Translations under genes and position numbers: made by a program
Origin: Owenia fusiformis
Lineage: Eukaryota > Annelida > Polychaeta > Sabellida > Oweniidae
DNA length: 60,000 bases
Assembly: GCA_903813345.2 (NCBI GenBank)
Contig: CAIIXF020000008.1
Coordinates: 21,748,822-21,808,821 of the forward strand
Reading direction: 5' to 3'
Part shown: in pieces, positions 45,983 to 60,000 of the stretch
Layout of the letters: each line of letters opens with the position of its first letter
Position numbering within the stretch: position 1 is the first letter of the stretch
The notes under the pieces: generated by a model
Seen by the model: the letters and a program-made list of their open reading frames with translations, nothing else
Told to the model about the DNA's origin: nothing
The model's database searches: none

Positions 45983-48339
45983 GGTCTCTGTGTATCTTGA
46001 CCTTATTGGAAAGTATGAAGTTTCAAATCACCATGGTCATGAAATGGTGATAGTGAGCACTTTAGTCAATTTATCCATGTTATTCATGAGCGTATAGACT
46101 TGTAGACGGAGCTACCTCGCCCCTAGGGAACTATGGATAAGAAAGAAGTGGTCACAGGAATTCGTCTAGAACTTCTAGAAGGAAAAGGAAGTCAATAAAG
46201 CAAGCCATTCCATTTTCCCATTCCATTTCCTCATGTATAGTACATTGTAGCGGTTAAAGTGGAAATTCCTCACAATGTGCTCAAGACACTAAGACTAATC
46301 CATGGACTTATATCAATGAAAATGGGGAGTTCAAAAAATCTAACAAATATAAGACTCACCAAATTTGATTTTCCAGCAGGAACTAATGAAGCGCTAAACA
46401 TTATATCGCTTTAGCCAATACCTACTAAACGAAAAGCTACGTGTGTGAGTCCCGGTGATTTTCATTGGCTTCTTCATACTAGTATGTTACTCTATTCAGC
46501 TTCAGAAATCGGTGGTTTTCAGAGATTTCCTCCATTCTTATCATAGCATCTTTCTGTTTCACCATGAAACATCTCAGGGCTGAGAACAAATGAGATGTCA
46601 TGGTTTATCATGAGTGGAGATTTTCTAGGATAAATCAATTTTTAATTCCTCAAAATTCTGATACTTCATGGATATACTGTAGATAGTTAGTACCTCTCAC
46701 CAACCAACTTCACACGAGGTTGTTCAATTTTCAATGTCCTCATTATTTATATGCTATTTTAGGAAATAGGAAACTTTTAACTTTTTCTGAGCTATCAAGG
46801 AAACATTTGGCATTCTTCTTTGATATTCCTATTTTCTTAAAATGTATGGATAAACTATCAAGTTCAGCATTACGAAGTGTAAATTCAATTCAAAGCTTCG
46901 AAAAGAGGAAATCCACTTTTATATTTTAAAGATCCACCATGTTTCAAGAGGAATATCAGCTGAAATAATGTTTATCTAGGTGGTTTCTTTGCAGATAATA
47001 AAATATATGTAAGTCTTGATTAAATATCCAAACCTAAATATATATTTTGACACTTTAACTCCCTAAGCATGTCAGTAAAGCATACTTTTTGATAATCCTC
47101 TTATCTAATCTGTATATTATAAATGTTCTATTGTATCCCCATATTAATCTTTAATAAAACTTTTTTTAATCATAAATAAGTGTATAGGTCCTTAATCCCC
47201 TCAATCTGACATGATCATCACAAATACTCCTGGAAAATTTTCAGAAAACTTTCAACTATAAGCTCAAGGACTTCTTTATGTGTACTGTCTGAGACTTAAA
47301 GTGCCCGATAAAGTATAAAATGCGCATGCGTCCAGGTGTTGATAAACTATAAATAGCGAAAACCCAGGGTTTGTCACCACAAGGTAAGCCAGGACGTGTT
47401 GAGAGAACAGCTAGTGTTGATATTGAATTTATATGTAGCCAGATAAGTTTCCTTATTGAAATTACATATGGTTATTAGCAATACTTTGTAGGTGCTAAAT
47501 AATAAAATATTTAGAGTATATATGAGAGAAATTGGTCATTTCGAACCTGTTGAAAAGTTTGTGGCTCTCGGCTACACCGGGGAATTTACTTCCATGAGTA
47601 CACACATAAATGTGGGGTTCCCCAAGAGGTACGCGACAAGGTGACCTGGCATCAAATGTGCGACTAAATGCTACTATCGAGAAGATAAAATAACGAATAC
47701 GACAATAAGTTATTGCATGTGACAATTCCGAGCCTTCATCTCACTGAAGTATTTTGAAGTGAAAATAGGATTTTTGTTTTCATACATGGATTCAGATGAA
47801 CGTAACTTTATTCTGACAACTAATCAAAACTGAACAAAATTGATTGTACGTAACAGACAATTTATTGTTTTACAATGTTTTGATTGGCTAAACGAATGAA
47901 ACCAACAAATTATGACATGTACAGTAAAATGACAATTTTGAAATGTAAAATTTAAAAGTGACAAACACAACCTCCCTATCCACTCTTTGGGAGCCCTATT
48001 AAATTAGTAATGTGTACATGCAGCAGTGGTAGTGTGCAGCTTATTATCACACTACGCTTTGTATTCTAAAGCCTGTTGTTTGTAATAACACTGTTCACTC
48101 AACGTATGTTTTGTGTGTGGGCAGTCAACGATAATCATTGTTTTATCCCGGTTATATGACCTCGGCAATTATAACAAAACCGTACTAAACGAAAAAACGC
48201 AAATAAGAGAAAGCTTTCACACACATATAAAAAATGAACTAGTCTAATCCGCCAGTATAAACTCTGTGCTATACGTAGCCGGGTCAGGCGCACACTTTAA
48301 GTAATCCCACAATTATAGATTATGTTAAGATAACGAAGA

Positions 48340-48810
48340 AATCACTCCTCTACCTTTCTGTCAATCTGTCCAATTGGAGCTGGACACAATGGACCTCATA
48401 CAAACAAAGAGTGACTGATAGCTGCTGAACACAATGGACCTTATGCCACAGTCAGAATGCAATTATGATTTGGGGCAAGCCCAACCTTCTTCTTGTTGGG
48501 CTTGCCCCAAATCATAACTATATGCTGACAGTGCCCCATGCACACATAGAGTGACCAAAAGGAGCTCGAACACAATGAACCTCATATCGTATGTGACACA
48601 CATACGATAAAGCGACCAATAAGAGTTCAACACAACTGATCTCAAATACATATTAAGTCACCTTTAGCAGCTGAACACAATGGACTTATATGCCCCGGAC
48701 TTATCCCGTGCCAGAACTATAGTCCTGGGATGGGATAACCCCGGACTGCACAACTCAAACTTATTTGTGACCCATAATAGAGATGGGAGCTGAACACTAT
48801 GGACCGCATA
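48340..48810. repeat. Degenerate repeats of GCTGAACACAATGGACCTCA
   Basis: Six or so spaced, diverged copies at irregular spacing of roughly 50-110 bp, between the intergenic hairpin and the WD40 gene. Confidence 0.6.
48463..48517. repeat. Perfect 23-bp hairpin, 9-nt loop
   Basis: The arm TTATGATTTGGGGCAAGCCC (first 20 of 23) is repeated exactly as its reverse complement at 48495-48517 around CTTCTTCTT. It may be a small MITE core or a structured RNA. Confidence 0.85.
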
Positions 48811-49207
48811 CATATAGAGATATCATGAGATCACTCCAGCCTTTGAAATAGGTAAATCTTGACCATTCATCCATACAAGAGCTGCATCCATACTCACAAA
48901 AGTGGGCGTGTTACATGTTCAATTTCTTGTTTCGTTATCTGGTTGCACCTTTGTTTATGTTTACTAATCAGCCGTGTTCGTCTAATTTGAATAGCCCGCT
49001 TCTATAACATAGTTGCCATGATGCCGTCAAACACACATTGAAAGGTTCATTCATCTGCTGTTCGTGTTCAACTGAGGTAAAGATCTTGATTGAACTTTTA
49101 TTGGATTTCACTGCGCATGCGTCAATTAGACCAAATTACTTCCGGTTTTAAAAATTACAAAATTTTGAACTTGAAATAGTAAAACTTACAATGGATTAAT
49201 CGTTAAT

Positions 49208-59916
<10,709 letters not shown>

Positions 59917-60000
59917 GTAAAAGCTTAAAGGCCCCATCTACAGTTTGAAAATAAACTGACTTAGAAAAGGATGCGACTTTAAAGAGAAAAAAAAAAATTC

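Larger units (their letters stand above)
42092..49207. other. Divergent intergenic region (7.1 kb)
   Basis: Between the start codons of the CUB/FcBP-N gene (leftward) and the WD40 gene (rightward). It must contain both promoters, but I could not place a TATA box or start site. It holds several inverted-repeat elements; no exon is supported. Confidence 0.6.

Noticed and set aside
46720-46929. 69-codon + strand frame
   Set aside because: No splice partners, no recognisable domain, AT-rich chance composition.

Overview
The window is eukaryotic nuclear DNA. It is AT-rich, its genes are split by GT-AG introns, and both introns and intergenic DNA are crowded with inverted-repeat transposon remnants. 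The gene content (a Dispatched homologue and a mosaic CUB / IgGFc-binding N-terminal / EGF receptor) suggests an invertebrate deuterostome such as a hemichordate or amphioxus. That placement is inferred from gene content and repeat style only.

Three protein genes can be assembled by following splice phases. (1) 343-6929, + strand: a complete 5-exon Dispatched-like gene (about 1048 aa), a 12-pass RND/sterol-sensing exporter of lipid-modified ligands such as Hedgehog. Three furin-type sites are packed into its first extracellular loop. (2) 42091-12920, - strand: a complete 25-exon gene whose exons total 8112 coding nt (2703 aa). It encodes a type I membrane protein: signal peptide, CUB, CUB, FcBP-N, EGF, CUB, FcBP-N, EGF, CUB, FcBP-N, CUB, FcBP-N, EGF, Thr-rich stalk, one transmembrane helix and a 27-residue tail. 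Every module boundary is a phase-1 intron, the mark of exon shuffling. (3) 49208 to beyond the right edge, + strand: the first 17 coding exons (831 codons) of a WD40 protein with an N-terminal EF-hand-like segment, of WDR49/WDR64 type.

Genes 1 and 2 converge across about 6 kb (6930-12919). Genes 2 and 3 diverge across about 7 kb (42092-49207). Both spacers appear non-coding and hold repeats. Intron 6 of the CUB gene (28901-36426) is a transposon nest: a 2.83-kb terminal-inverted-repeat element with an intact 5-bp target duplication sits in an older repeat and itself contains two nested elements. Other mobile DNA includes an 8-bp-TSD hAT-type MITE, two Tc1/mariner-type elements with TA duplications, four related TA-type MITEs, a 1.07-kb foldback element carrying an internal minisatellite, a 177-bp MITE with a TTATT duplication, and a piece of non-LTR retrotransposon ORF2. 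No rRNA, tRNA or CRISPR was recognised.

The three genes do not form an obvious pathway. The most unusual is the CUB/FcBP-N/EGF mosaic receptor.
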